The position numbers were made by a program, and so were the translations under genes. A DNA stretch of 64,000 nucleotides from Epiperipatus broadwayi. Its lineage: Eukaryota > Onychophora > Udeonychophora > Euonychophora > Peripatidae. The notes beneath the pieces are model-generated. The model was given only the letters and a program-made list of their open reading frames with translations, had not been told where the DNA came from and did no database searches. Location: contig JAQFVV010012531.1 of assembly GCA_028023455.1 (NCBI GenBank), forward strand, positions 806,001 to 870,000, written 5' to 3'. This document shows positions 1 through 11,344 of this stretch, in pieces. Position 1 is the first letter of the stretch, and every line of letters begins with the position of its first letter.

Positions 1-572
1 TTTTACTGTTTAACTATTATAAATATTTCTATATTTGCTGTTGATATTTTAAAAAATTTTCAACTATAAAATGTAGTCTGATGATGACCTATATGGTTAA
101 AAGTATCAATGAAAACAAGAGATTCTTGATTATCACATTTTATTGGGTCTAAAAAAATTGCACAACAAGTAAATTTAAATATTAATAATATCTAATGGGG
201 ATTGTAGCCTAATAAAATGGCTCACTTTTATATGTTGACATTTACGTACAATATATATATATATTAAATATAAAGTGTACATGTATTTATCTTTAAAATA
301 AAATGTCTTTAGTCTTAGAAAATAATAATTTTAAATTATTTACATTATTTTATTTGCTTTCAGCATATAAAAAGAAGAGAATTTTTAAAAAAAAACAAAG
401 AAAATGCCCTTTTATTTTTTGCTTCTATAAATTTGTTGGCATAATATAAAAAGAATATTGCACTGGCTAAATAATTTTTGGTTTAATTAATTTTCAAATT
501 TATTTATTTATACTATAATTACTACTTATTGTTCTCACTAATTACATTGTTTTACAATAGTACTATATATTT
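1..572. other. AT-rich non-coding DNA
   Basis: No gene is visible. The stretch is very AT-rich with short A and T runs. Because it lies upstream of a Rab8 exon it is probably intronic, but no exon of that gene is seen here. Confidence 0.5.
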
Positions 573-1145
573 TAGCATGTTTGCGTGTATGGCGCAATTG
601 TCCGCAAAGCTGTAAAGTGTTGTTACAAAATAGATAAATAAAAACGAACGAGCTGAGAACTTTCGAAGGATCTTGCCTTCCTAATCATAGCTTGGCTGCT
701 AATACGGTTAACAATATCCAAATATGCTAATTATGCTAGACATTCCATTTCTTCGATTAGCACAACACAAATATTCATACAATAGAACTCGCAACAATCC
801 TTCTAGCTATTTGGTTTTTTTTCAGAACCAGAACATAAGTCACCACAAGTGTATTCCAGACAATCCCACAATTGTGTGTAGAGAGAGACATGACCTTAAA
901 AGAAAAATCAAAGAGGCTTTCTTTATCTCAAGAGACAAAGACACCATAAACAGGAAGAACACATGATTTATCTAAGAAATGAAATATCTAGCATATTTGC
1001 ATATCGTTAACTGTATCAGCAGCCAAGCTATGATTATGAAGGCAAGAACCTTCGAAAGTGCTCAGCTCGTTCGTTTTTATTTATCTATTTTGTAACAACA
1101 CTTTGCAGCTTTGAGGACAATTGCGTCACACATGCCAACATGCTA
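573..1145. mobile_element. Short Penelope-like element flanked by inverted repeats
   Basis: Two arms of about 140 bp, 573-712 and 1006-1145, are reverse complements of each other at roughly 90% by eye. Each begins or ends at a gttaac hexamer and contains the shared core ttcgaa next to a GAAGG/CCTTC hairpin. Between them lies the C-terminal coding tail of a Penelope-like element. PLEs are known to carry terminal repeats in direct or inverted orientation. I infer a severely truncated PLE with inverted terminal repeats. No confident target-site duplication is visible. Confidence 0.75.
724..966 (+). pseudogene. C-terminal fragment of a Penelope-like RT/GIY-YIG protein
   Basis: An 80-codon open stretch matches the end of the larger PLE at 11.5-13.0 kb. 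Both contain the QH-YSYNR segment, then a variable spacer, then a CRER-DL-RK-KEAFFI block, and both end in an N-KR/RK-type tail. That region follows the GIY-YIG endonuclease core in PLE proteins. The reverse transcriptase and most of the endonuclease are missing, so this is a dead fragment. The assignment rests on the within-window match and is independent of any database. Confidence 0.7.
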
Positions 1146-4100
1146 GAGTATATATATTTCCTCAAAGTAAAAAATTATTTGACTTAATCGCAATAGTATT
1201 ATATAGTAAACAATAATTTCTTTTGTTATAAAAAATGCCTATTATATTTTTTAAGTCACTTTCTGTATTTGTGATCTTGCATGTACTTACTGCATATTTT
1301 ACTATCCAAATATGACATTTCAAATTTCCATTGAATGACAGGTTAAGTGAAGTTTTCCCTACTACATAAATAAAAACAAAAAGAAAGATGAAATTTATTT
1401 GCTAAAAATTATAATAAAAAGAAAATGTTTTCAATTCAATGAGGATAAAAATTAAACGTTTGCAGTTAACTGTTTCTGATATTTGGAGGTGAAAAAAAAT
1501 ACTTGGTAGTTTACTTATTTAGTGGTCAATTTCTCAACTGGTTATTGATATCTGAGAACCAGAACTAACAAATGCAGCAGTTTGAAGAGATAAATTATTT
1601 ATTAAATTGAAATGTATCAAGAATAACATTCTGAAAAGAAATAATGATTGATGGAAAGTTAAAAATAAAGAGTAAGAAATTTTTTTTTAATGCAGCCTAT
1701 TTAGTAAATAGAAAATTTTATTAATTGACTAAAAATATATAGGAAACAAAAATGATGTCTCAAGATAAGAGGTGAAATGAAAGAACAGCATATGTAGGGT
1801 GGAAAAGTGATGGTCTCTAGAGCTAAATGCTCCAAGTTGAAGCTCAATCTGTCTCTTCCATTATTTGAATGCCACATATATAATGATACTAGAATTTTTT
1901 GGAAAAATAATCTAAATATTGATGAAAACAACTTAATTTGAATTCAGCGTAATTTTTGATGGATTATTTTTATTTTCCCTGTGCATGATTTAATGTAATA
2001 ATAGAATGGATTTGAGAGCTAAAGGTTATTGGATCATAGCTAGGCTTTGATACTTCCATCACTTGGATGCCATGCTCTAAATGATGAACTATTTGATGCC
2101 TTTTTTTATTTCAAAATGTAATTTTAAATCTATAGATGTTGAATTGTAATTTTAGCATAATCAGATTTAAAATCTCCGCAACAAATCTTAATGGTGTTCT
2201 TAAACCTACTTTAGATTATTATGCAATATAAATAAAATTTATCAGAAAATGATATGAATCACTTTTTTTTTTTTTAATCATTTGAAATTTGATTTCATAG
2301 CCATCTTATAAAAATATGTATTTTTACTTTTTCTCATTGCAATAGGAATTTTTAACCATATTATTTTGGCTTCAAGTCTTGGTATAGATATTGAAATTTA
2401 CAGATTATAGCTAGTGAACAGTATATAGTATACATTTTTAAAACATATAGTAAAATATTTTCCACATTTATATACATATATAAGATGCAATTTTATTTAA
2501 AGAATAATTAACAGAAAAAAAATAGATAAACTATAATTAGTATTTTTATAATTAATAAAGTTAACATTATTTTGTAAAAAAAAAAATTTCAAAAAATTTG
2601 CCATTAATAAATTAAAAGATTTTTTTTTTTAAATTTAAGAGGCTTTATTTTTTTCTTTTTTAAAAAACAAAACAAAAAGATAAACAATATTTGCTAAAAC
2701 TAAGTGGATTAATTAAAATTAAATAATTTTATTTCTCTTTTTTTTTTTCTTTTAAAAGGACAAGTAATATTAACTAAATTTCAATGGGTTTATATTTTCT
2801 CTTCTTTTCTGATGTTTAAAAAATGTATTTATTAAAATAGTGGATATATTGTGAACTAAGTAAAAAATTAAAATTTAATTAATTAATTAATTTTTATGTA
2901 ATATTTTTGAAAAACAGATCAGGGAAGCAGCATTATTGAGAAAGGTCTGTATACAGTGTTTTTATTAAAGATTTAGATAATTTTGTCGTTGTTTTGTAAT
3001 AAACCACATGAAAAATGCATTACTAAAATGTAAACAACTCGGTTCATTTCCAGATCTAAAGACACATTTTAAGATTAGATGGCAATAAGTGATAACTTTG
3101 AATTTGAGGATGTGAGAATCTACATGTTTATGTTGAGAAAAAGCATAATTCATTGAATCACATCAAGTTCTGTATATTGTTATGAAAAAGTTTATGATTC
3201 TTTATTTTTTTTCAGATCAACTGTAACTAAGTTATGTCACTTGTATATGACACTGGAACACTATGATGGTCAATAAATCTGATTTTGTCTTTTATCAGCA
3301 TGCTGTTTCACTAGATTTCCATCATGGAATATACTGATACCTTTACCATTCATATCTGGATATCATATATTTGCGATATTGGATATATAGTAATATTTTG
3401 TGGTAGTGCTATGCTTTTTTATTGTAAATATATCCTAAGGATATGGATCAATGTTCCCATCATTGATAAGGCTATTCTCAGAAGAATGGTGTAATTGAAC
3501 TACTGTGGTGTATACAAGATTAAAATTGTAAAATGTAAAAGATTTGCTTTTGTTCTGCATTGGTTTTTATGATTATACATATAATATGAAACACTTGTGA
3601 GAAATCTTTTATAATAGTTAAAAAAGAAATATCCCACAGTAAGGCCGAAATCTCTCCAACAAACTTTTCATAGAGAATATAAAGAAGAAAGCAGTATTCA
3701 TCAGTATTGCCACAGCCAGTTGGTGATGGTTAGAGTGATTTTTCATTCTCATTTTATTCTTTAACTGTAAGTCACTTTTCATTTAACGACCAATATCAGA
3801 TGTCTGAGTTAGCTAGAAGGCTGGCTTCCGAAAAGAAAAATGTCAAACTTATGAAAAAAACTTGTTTTACAAATTGTTTTTTAAACCATATATTTAAATA
3901 ATTACACCATTTTTTAAAAAAATAGGCCTGTTTTTATTTTTTGATAATGTGTTTTGACTGTGGATTAGTAATTTACATAGGGATGATGACTGCTAAAAAT
4001 TATTGAATCAATGTAATTTATAATAGTAAGCATGTTTTTAAAAGAAGGAATTGGAGGTTCATAATTAGTTTATTTTATGCTTATACACTTATTCAGAGAA

Positions 4101-4199
4101 GTCAATAGCTAGTATTAGTGTTTTTTTATTACAAATGGTAATTTTATTGCATTAATATATTATTACCTATATTCTTAACAATTTTTTTTTTTTTTGCAG
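1146..4199. other. Non-coding DNA, probably a Rab8 intron
   Basis: No gene is recognisable. The sequence ends in a clear splice acceptor: a T-rich tract of about 15 bases, then gcag at 4196-4199. The preceding Rab8 exon (the segment before the last GTPase helix) is not found between 1 and 4199, so this is the 3' part of an intron. Short open frames on either strand resemble nothing known. A weak motif containing gagctaaag near 2010 recurs near 56260 and may be a decayed dispersed repeat. Confidence 0.5.
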
Positions 4200-4316
4200 T
4201 TGGCGATAGACTATGGTATTAAGTTTATGGAAACAAGTGCTAAAGCTAGTATTAATGTTGAAGATGCTTTTTTCACATTAGCAAGGGATATAAAAACAAA
4301 AATGGAAAAGAAAATG
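4200..4316 (+). CDS. RAB8: Rab8-type small GTPase, penultimate coding exon
   Basis: This 39-codon exon encodes the end of the GTPase fold of a Rab8-family protein. It starts [17 protein letters not shown] and ends TKMEKKM. The ETSAK motif is the G5 guanine-base contact, followed by the last helix ([11 protein letters not shown]), which distinguishes Rab8 from the close relative Rab10. It is phase 0 at both ends: a T-rich tract plus gcag precedes it and gtaagt follows. The boundaries match the conserved Rab8 exon layout as I know it. Rab8 proteins direct vesicle traffic from the trans-Golgi and recycling endosomes to the plasma membrane and cilium. Upstream exons with the P-loop and switch regions are outside the window. 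There are no stops or frameshifts, so the gene looks functional. Confidence 0.93.
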
Positions 4317-5647
4317 GTAAGTATAGTTACTATTTAGTTTTAATAATAGTTTTAACAAGGCTGTAAACCTTGTTAAAACTATTACTGAAATAATAATGAG
4401 CGTTTAATAAATTTATTTAGTTTTAAATAACTTATTGTAAATTGCCTTTTTAAAAAAATTTTAATTAATAAATGCCTAAGATTTATACCTATGAATGTTA
4501 TTATAGTATATTACTTGGGATATATTTAAGTGGTTATTTTCATTTTTATTAATTTAAAATTCTTCAAAAAATTAATTAAGTGTTTCAGTTAAGAACGTTT
4601 AAAAGACTAAGCATAATGCCGAGACATTTAGAATGATTTGTTGCTTTGTTGACTTTTAAAGAATGGTAATAATTTTCTGTATTCTTCCTAGACAGTAGGT
4701 AGTGAAGGACATATAAATTCATTGGTAAAGTTTCAAAATGTGGATCTACCTCTTAAAAGCAAATTACCAATATTTAAGATAAGACATTAGCAATAAACTT
4801 TATCATAGTATCCTCAAAGACAAATTTTAATAATGGTAGAGATATTATTACAGCTTCAAAAGTGAATCATCTATATTTTTTCCAAAAATAAATTTATGAT
4901 TATAGAGTAATAAATCACATATACATTCATATATATCAATAAGAGAAGTCACCATTATAAATTTTAAAGCTTAGTACGTTGTCAATGATAATAACCACTT
5001 CCCAAACATTAAATAAATAATCTGATCTCATATTCTATATATATTTTGGCCAGATAGAACACTATTATCAGTTATCGTAGAATTCAAAATATCTGTTCTC
5101 TAAGATAATTTAATGATAGAAAGTGGTATTTATAAATACCTTCATGTAATAAAATAACTTAATGGTAGAAAGTTTATTTATGAATATCTTCATATGATAT
5201 ATATATATTATTTTTCAAGTATGAGAGAAGTCATAAATTTGATTACAATTATGATAGATTATAATTCAGAAGCTGACTATTATATATTATCTAATATCTG
5301 ATTTCACAATGATATAAATTTACAAGAGATATCCGAAACATCATTCATAGTTGATTACTGAATCATTAATCTTCACTCACAATTCTTGACAAACTAATTA
5401 ACAATTCAAACATTAATGATCACATAACTATTAATAATCTAATCTAAATGAAAATAATGTTACCGTTTACTGTTTTTAATTTAATATATTTCCAAGCCAG
5501 AAATGAAATACTAAGTCATATGATTCTTTGTTCAATATTAATAATTCACCAAAACCTGAACTCAAGATAGTTTTGATAAATTTAGGAATAAATAAAAGCT
5601 TAGTAAATAAATATATATATATGTATAAGTTTAAAGCTAAATTTTTT

Positions 5648-6156
5648 ATCATGTGAATAAACGACTAAACATCACATGATCACCATCTCTTATGCTAGCA
5701 CATAACTGTTATTAAACAGGCAAAACTCTCCATACAGTAGTGCCATCCTGTGCCAACCAGAGTAATCAATAGATGCCAAAAGGCTTGTGCATAAAATCCC
5801 CATCTAGTGCCTACTCATCCAATATCCCCAGACTAGTTTCTGGCTTATAGCCTTTGAGCTTAGATTGACAATATTATTGTGTTTTCAATTTCATTCTCAT
5901 AGTTTTATATTTAAGTAGAGATAAAAGGTGGCTGCTGCAGGGTTGCATTAGATCCTAAGATCTAGGTGCAGTGCTCTCAGATCCAAGGCTCCTCACTGAC
6001 AAGGGCCATAAGCCAGAAATTAGTCTGGGAATATTGGATGAGTAGGCACTAGATGGGGATTTTATGCACAAACCTTCTGGCATCCATTGATTACTCTGGT
6101 TGGCACAGGATGGCACTACTGTATGGAGAGTTTTGCCTGTTTAATCATGTGAATAA
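5648..6156. mobile_element. Foldback element with 13-bp target-site duplication
   Basis: The 13-mer atcatgtgaataa occurs at 5648-5660 and again at 6144-6156, flanking a 483-bp element. Inside, arms at about 5716-5850 and 6005-6142 are inverted copies containing caaaactctccatacagtag and its reverse complement. A spacer of roughly 150 bp separates the arms and is not palindromic. One end carries an extra 55 bp outside the arm, so the element is asymmetric. Related fragments occur at 21428-21530 and 45410-45433, so it is a dispersed family. A 13-bp duplication is longer than most cut-and-paste elements leave. I see no coding capacity. Confidence 0.8.
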
Positions 6157-7509
6157 GTTATGGTGGATATATTAGTGATGCTAATTGCATTTTTGTTATA
6201 TATTTGTCAATAATTTTAAGGTATTCTCACCTTAATAAGTCAACCAAATACAAAAATAAACAAATAATTTAAATTAGTTATATTTTGAAGCTCTGAAGAA
6301 GATTGCTAGATTGATAAAACTATCAGATAATTGAATTGAGTAAAAAACTTTATGAAAAATGTAAGTAAGTGAATTTTATAGAAATTTATTTATTCTTTTT
6401 TATTGCAATGAAAAGTAAATGAGTTTGCATCATCTGTGCAGAAAACATTGTATTATTAAAGAAAACTAGTTCAAAAGTTATATTTTTATTATTTGCAAGA
6501 AGCACAAGTTGAAAAATGTAACATTAGAAATTATAAGGTATTTGAAATATAAAAAGCCCTTTAAAAGTAATAAAATTTTAATGAACTGATTAATCATTGA
6601 AAATATTAAACATTACATCATCACTATTAAGCATTTTAACACTAAAAGATGAAAGGATGAATTAATCTTTTACTGCATTAAAACTGCACTGGGTTTTGAA
6701 GTTAATGAAATGTGGAAAGGAATATTTATTGAAGGGGAAAGATACGATTTTGTATTTAAAAAATGAATCAAAATTATTACTTTTTATCTGTAATTTAACA
6801 CTATTATAAAATATTGTCATGTGTAAAATAAAAAACTAGATCCAAATTTGGAAACAATTTTACATCAAAATTCAATAAAGGCCATCCTGTTCATACATAA
6901 TTATTTATTTGATATATGACAATCAGACAATTTTTGTCACTATTAATGACTTATTTGCTGTATACCTACTAATTAGAGATAATTTGTTAGAGTCATAAAC
7001 CAACAATTAAATATCTGGATTTGATTTTTCTACATATTATACATCACAGTCCTTGTTTTTACCTGTTTCAGAGATAGAAATTGTGATCAAGCACAAACTA
7101 TGATGCATGTGTTTAAAATAGTTCCAAGTTCATGCTTGTGATAAAAATTAGTGCAAATAAAATGTAGATATGTTTAATCCATAAAAAATAATTTAAAATT
7201 ATATATTAGATATATGAAATTTAACAATTATATGTTTAAGATGTAATTCTCTAAATCTCAATCTGTCAGTTATTTAATATTGAATCAGTTGAAAACGTAT
7301 TATTTGAAATAATGACATTTATAATTTGTTATGATAGGAGTAAGTAATAAGATATTAAGAAAATATAAGTAAAACAAATGGAAGTAAAACAAAACAGAAA
7401 AAATAACAATAATAAGATACTAACTGTTTTTATAAAAACTGTTAGAAGAGAACAAATGAAACTCAGTACAGATTTTAGTTTAAGATAAGATATATAAAAC
7501 ATTTACATT

Positions 7510-7806
7510 TTCTTTTTATTATGGATCATTCAAAATAATCTACTTCAGAGCCAATAGACTACTGGAAATGATTGTAGAACTGTTTGAAACAATCCTTGAA
7601 AATCTTCACTGGAATCATCTGCAGAAATGCAAGTTTCTGGATGTTCTAAATGGTACTGTAACATGTTTTTTTTTATGCAACCTTAATTTTGAAAATAGGC
7701 AAAAGTCAGCAGGAGTAAAATCAGGAGAATAAAGTAGATACTCAAGTACAACAATGTTTATTTTGGGCAAAAAATCAATCTTACCACCTAGGGCCAATGT
7801 ATGCAA
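7510..7806 (-). pseudogene. mariner-type transposase C-terminal relic, left palindrome arm
   Basis: Minus-strand translation gives YSPDFTPADFCLFSKLRL, the mariner signature around the third catalytic aspartate (the usual form is YSPDLAPxDFFLFPKLK). It is followed, with frame breaks, by decayed sequence like the family's FxDCFQQW and xGDYFE C-terminal blocks. Further toward the palindrome centre is a decayed MLITVF-like segment from the middle of the catalytic domain. Stops and indels make it non-functional. Its mirror copy is at 8560-8840. Confidence 0.75.
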
Positions 7807-8559
7807 AACAATGCCTTAATTATAGTATTCAAGTTGTTGTGCAAAATTCTGGATCGCAAATGATTCAAAATACTCAAACAGTAATTAGCATTTATCACCT
7901 GACCTTCAGTTTGCCTTTAGATTTTAAAAAAAAAAAAAAACCAGTAAGAAATATTGTAATTCATTTTTTGTTTTGTTTTCATTCTGGTGATTTCCATTCT
8001 GCATTCTGGCACTTGCTTAATGGCTCATATTGGAAACATTATGTCTCAATATCTATTATGATATTTGTCAAAAATTACAAATTTATAGTTTTTTTGCATG
8101 TTTCTGCAGTGAGGCAGTCATTATTAGCAAATATTAAAAATCAAATAAAACACACATAATTACATAACAAGTTCTGTGTTTGAAGACATGTTGAATAACT
8201 AAGCAGAGTCAGTATTATCTCTTGATCACAGAACTTGTTATGTAATTATGTGCGTTTCATTTATTTTTTAATATTTGCTAGTAATGACTGCCTCACTGCA
8301 GAAACCTGCAAAAAAAAACTATAAATTTGTAATTTTTGACAAATATCATAATAGATACTGAGACATAATGTTTTCAATATGAGCCATTAAGCAAATGTCA
8401 GAATGCAGAATGGAAATCACCAGAATGAAAACAAAAAAAAAAAAATTCTTACTGTTTTTTTTTTAAAAATATAAAGACACACTGAAGGTCAGGTGATAAA
8501 TGCTAATTACTGTTTGAGTATTTTGAATCATTTGCGATCCAAAATTTTGCACATATTGG

Positions 8560-8840
8560 CTCTAGGTGATAAGATTGATTTTTTGCCCAAAATGATCATT
8601 GTTGTACTTGAGCATCTACTTCTCCTGATTTTACTCCTGCTGACTTTTGCCTATTTTCAAAATTAAGGTTGCATAAAAAAAACATGTTACAGTATAATTT
8701 AGAACATCCAGAAACTTGCATTTCTGCAGATGATTCCAGTGAAGATTTTCAAGGATTGTTTCAAACAGTTCCACAATCATTTCCAGTAGTCTATTGTGTT
8801 TCAAGTAAAGAAAGTGTTTTATATATCTTATCTTAAACTA
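8560..8840 (+). pseudogene. mariner-type transposase C-terminal relic, right palindrome arm
   Basis: This is the inverted copy of the relic at 7510-7806, on the plus strand. The same SPD-like and LF-KLRL region and the downstream DFQGLFQ-like region can be read with frameshifts. The two copies share lesions over long stretches, so they derive from one already decayed mariner copy or have been homogenised by gene conversion. Confidence 0.65.
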
Positions 8841-10314
8841 AAATCTGTACTGAGTTTCATTTTTTCTTGTCTAACAGTTTTTATAAGAACAGTTAGTATC
8901 TTATTGTTATTTTTTCTGTTTTGTTTTACTTATATTTTCTTAATATCTTATTACTTACTTCTATCATAACAAATTATAAATGGCATTATTTCAAATAATA
9001 CATTTTCACCTGATTCAATATTAAATAACTGACAGATTAAGATTTAAAGAATCACATCTTAAACATATAATTGTTAAATTTCATATATTTAATATATAAC
9101 TTTAAATTATTTTTTATGGATTAAACATATCTACATTTTATTTGCACTAATTTTTATCACAAGCATGAACTTGGAACTATCTTAAACACATGCACAGAAA
9201 CAACTTATATTGGTAACTTAAATTTATTTTACTGTCCCCATGATATGTTTCAGCCTAAACTATCACTGCACCTCAGATATTTTTGGGCATTTGTTTTTAA
9301 ATATTTAAACATTCATATTATTTAAGTTACTGATGCCATATAATTTGTTACGATAATAATAAGTGCTATGAATTTGTTTAAATATTTAAGAGCAGCCTCC
9401 CCCCTGATTTTTTGATATATAATTAATGCCCAGGCAACTTGAAATGGCTAGTTCTGTTGAAATGCATTGTGGAGGCACTTTTTCTAATGTTTTTGTAAAT
9501 TTAAATTATACTGCTAATATCTACAATAGAAAGCAGCATTATTAGCTATGTCTGATAAATATACACCGCCACATCAACTAGCAAAGAGAAAGCAATCATT
9601 ATGTAGATAATCCTGAATATTCAAACACAAGGTTTTTTTTATGATCACCAAGAATTAACTTCGATTATATAATTTTATTTATAATAATTGTCTAATTAAA
9701 TAAAGGTAGCTAGGAAACATTTACAGTTTATATAGTCTTTTCTAAATGAAACCGAATCTAAATATTTAAAGAATGCATTGGTATTCTTTCAGCTTTTTAA
9801 AAAAATATTTTAAAATTTCTTTTAGTTTATTCAAATCAGATAAAGAGATTAATTCTGATGAAGATAGTGATTAGAGATTGTTAAAACATTGAAGGAAAAA
9901 ATAAAAAAATATTGATTAAGTAAATATCATAATTGCCATTGTATTATTTAAAGAAATATCTTTATATAAGATTGATAAATGAAATCAGATAACATAAGAG
10001 TTTGATTACAAAGAAGGACTGTGGACTGAAACATTGGTCAACCATATTGTAGTATATTGAGAATTACTAATAAATTATATAAATGTAATATGACATCTAA
10101 GATGTGTAATTTGCTTTATTGTCATTTATCTAACAACCCAGATATTTGAAGGTTTTTAATTTGATTCACCAATACAGCTTTTAATGCTTATTTACATTGT
10201 TCCCTGTGATTCTTTTATTTTTATGATCTTATTTTATATTTCTTTAACTCTTTAAGGAATACCCATTTAATTAGAAAATCCAATATATTGAATATTAGAA
10301 AGATGTTTTCATTA

Positions 10315-10588
10315 CTACTAATTAATTTTAGATTTTTACTGGATTTAGATTGTTATTACATTACGATATGTGGTCTAACGCAGTGGTAGAATAAAGCTAA
10401 AAATAATTTTACATTTAGGGACAGGAATAGAACACCTTCCTTACCAGTTGTCTACTAATTAATTTTAGATTTTTACTGGATTTAGATTGTTGTTACATTA
10501 CGATATGTGGTCTAACGCAGTGGTAGAATAAAGCTAAAAATAATTTTACATTTAGGGACAGGAATAGAACACCTTCCTTACCAGTTGT
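10315..10588. repeat. Tandem duplication, 2 x 137 bp, nearly identical
   Basis: Copy 1 is 10315-10451 and copy 2 is 10452-10588. They begin ctactaattaattttag and end ccagttgt. The only difference I find is one base (gttattac versus gttgttac). With such identity the duplication must be recent. It lies in the Rab8 intron about 630 bp before the last coding exon. The unit has no open frame and no recognised motif. Confidence 0.93.
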
Positions 10589-11215
10589 GAAAGTTGCAAT
10601 ATATTACTATCATTTTTTTATTTATACAATCAGTGCATTAACATTCATCCAAACAACTTACACGGCATAGAACTATTTTTTTTTTAGTTAAGAATAGTTA
10701 TATATTCATTTACCAATCATTATTGGATGATTTGCTAAGTCTGCTGTGAGATATCTAATCTAAAAGAAAAGCAAGCCTTTTTATGACTGATAGGGAAATG
10801 CACTAATTACTGTTAAAGCTTTTATAACGGGGTATTCAATAGCTAAATGTTTCTGGTTCAATTTTTTTAGCCTAGTAAAGTAAAATGGAAACTTAGCATG
10901 ATCAATTGAATGGAATTTTTCATTTAATCTACACTACTAAGATTGCTGAAACATCACAAGAATGTTCCTAGCAATTAACCATATGATTATTTTCTTATTA
11001 TTATTAATATCAAATTTAATTTCTAATTAAGAAAGTACTAATAAAGTTCGGATAAAACAACGGATAACCTTATTTCTTAAGATTGATTCTTTTATCATAG
11101 TTTACTTGTATATTTTTTTTAATCAAATGATCTTATCAACAGAAAATTAAAAGTAATTTAGTTTATTAATTTTATTGCAATTTTAAATTATTCTAATCAT
11201 ATCTTTTTTTAACAG

Positions 11216-11314
11216 GAATCTTCAAGTCCGCCCAAAGTTGGAGCAGGAGGACATCAATTAAGGAGTACAGAAACAACAAAAAAGTCCAGTGGGTGGAAGT
11301 GCAATTTACTTTGA
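11216..11314 (+). CDS. RAB8: Rab8-type small GTPase, last coding exon with prenylation tail
   Basis: These 32 codons plus TGA (11312-11314) encode the hypervariable C-terminus of the Rab8 protein begun at 4200. The exon starts ESSSPPKVGAGGHQL and ends in the tetrapeptide CNLL, preceded by a basic KKSSGWK stretch. A single cysteine in a CxLL box is typical of Rab8, which is geranylgeranylated there and membrane anchored. The acceptor is a T-run plus aacag. The reading frame joins phase 0 to phase 0 with the previous exon. The 3' UTR follows, but where it ends is unclear because a Penelope-like element begins within about 200 bp. Confidence 0.93.
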   Translation, partial: ESSSPPKVGAGGHQLRSTETTKKSSGWKCNLL

Positions 11315-11344
11315 CGATTTGCTTTGATTATGCTCAGTAAGTTT

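Larger units (their letters stand above)
7104..9193. repeat. 2.1-kb palindrome (inverted duplication) with mariner remnants
   Basis: Sequence from 7104 to 8178 is matched in reverse complement by 8227-9193, leaving a 48-base loop (8179-8226). The innermost match is cataacaagttctgtg against cacagaacttgttatg. The outer match contains caagttcatgcttgtgat. Arms are imperfect: the left arm has about 40 extra bases near 7800-7845. Both arms carry a mariner-type transposase tail pointing outward. The arms extend beyond the mariner coding part, so this looks like an inverted duplication of a mariner copy and its flank, or two copies that inserted head to head and were homogenised. Confidence 0.85.
4317..11215 (+). 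other. Rab8 intron, 6.9 kb
   Basis: The intron runs from gtaagt at 4317 to a T-rich acceptor ending aacag at 11215. It joins two phase-0 Rab8 exons. It is swollen by mobile DNA listed separately: a foldback element at 5.7-6.1 kb, a 2.1-kb palindrome at 7.1-9.2 kb and a 137-bp tandem duplication at 10.3-10.6 kb. The remaining parts (4317-5647, 6157-7103, 9194-10314, 10589-11215) show only AT-rich sequence with no recognisable gene. A decayed Penelope-terminus-like hairpin sits near 6293-6335 (ctgaagaagattgctag). Confidence 0.9.

Noticed and set aside
1-4199. Upstream Rab8 exons
   Set aside because: I looked for the segment encoding the NKCD motif and the P-loop on the plus strand and found neither.
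7797-8159. 120-codon plus-strand open frame
   Set aside because: It runs antisense to the mariner relic in the left palindrome arm and has no recognisable domain; it also has no equivalent in the mirrored arm.
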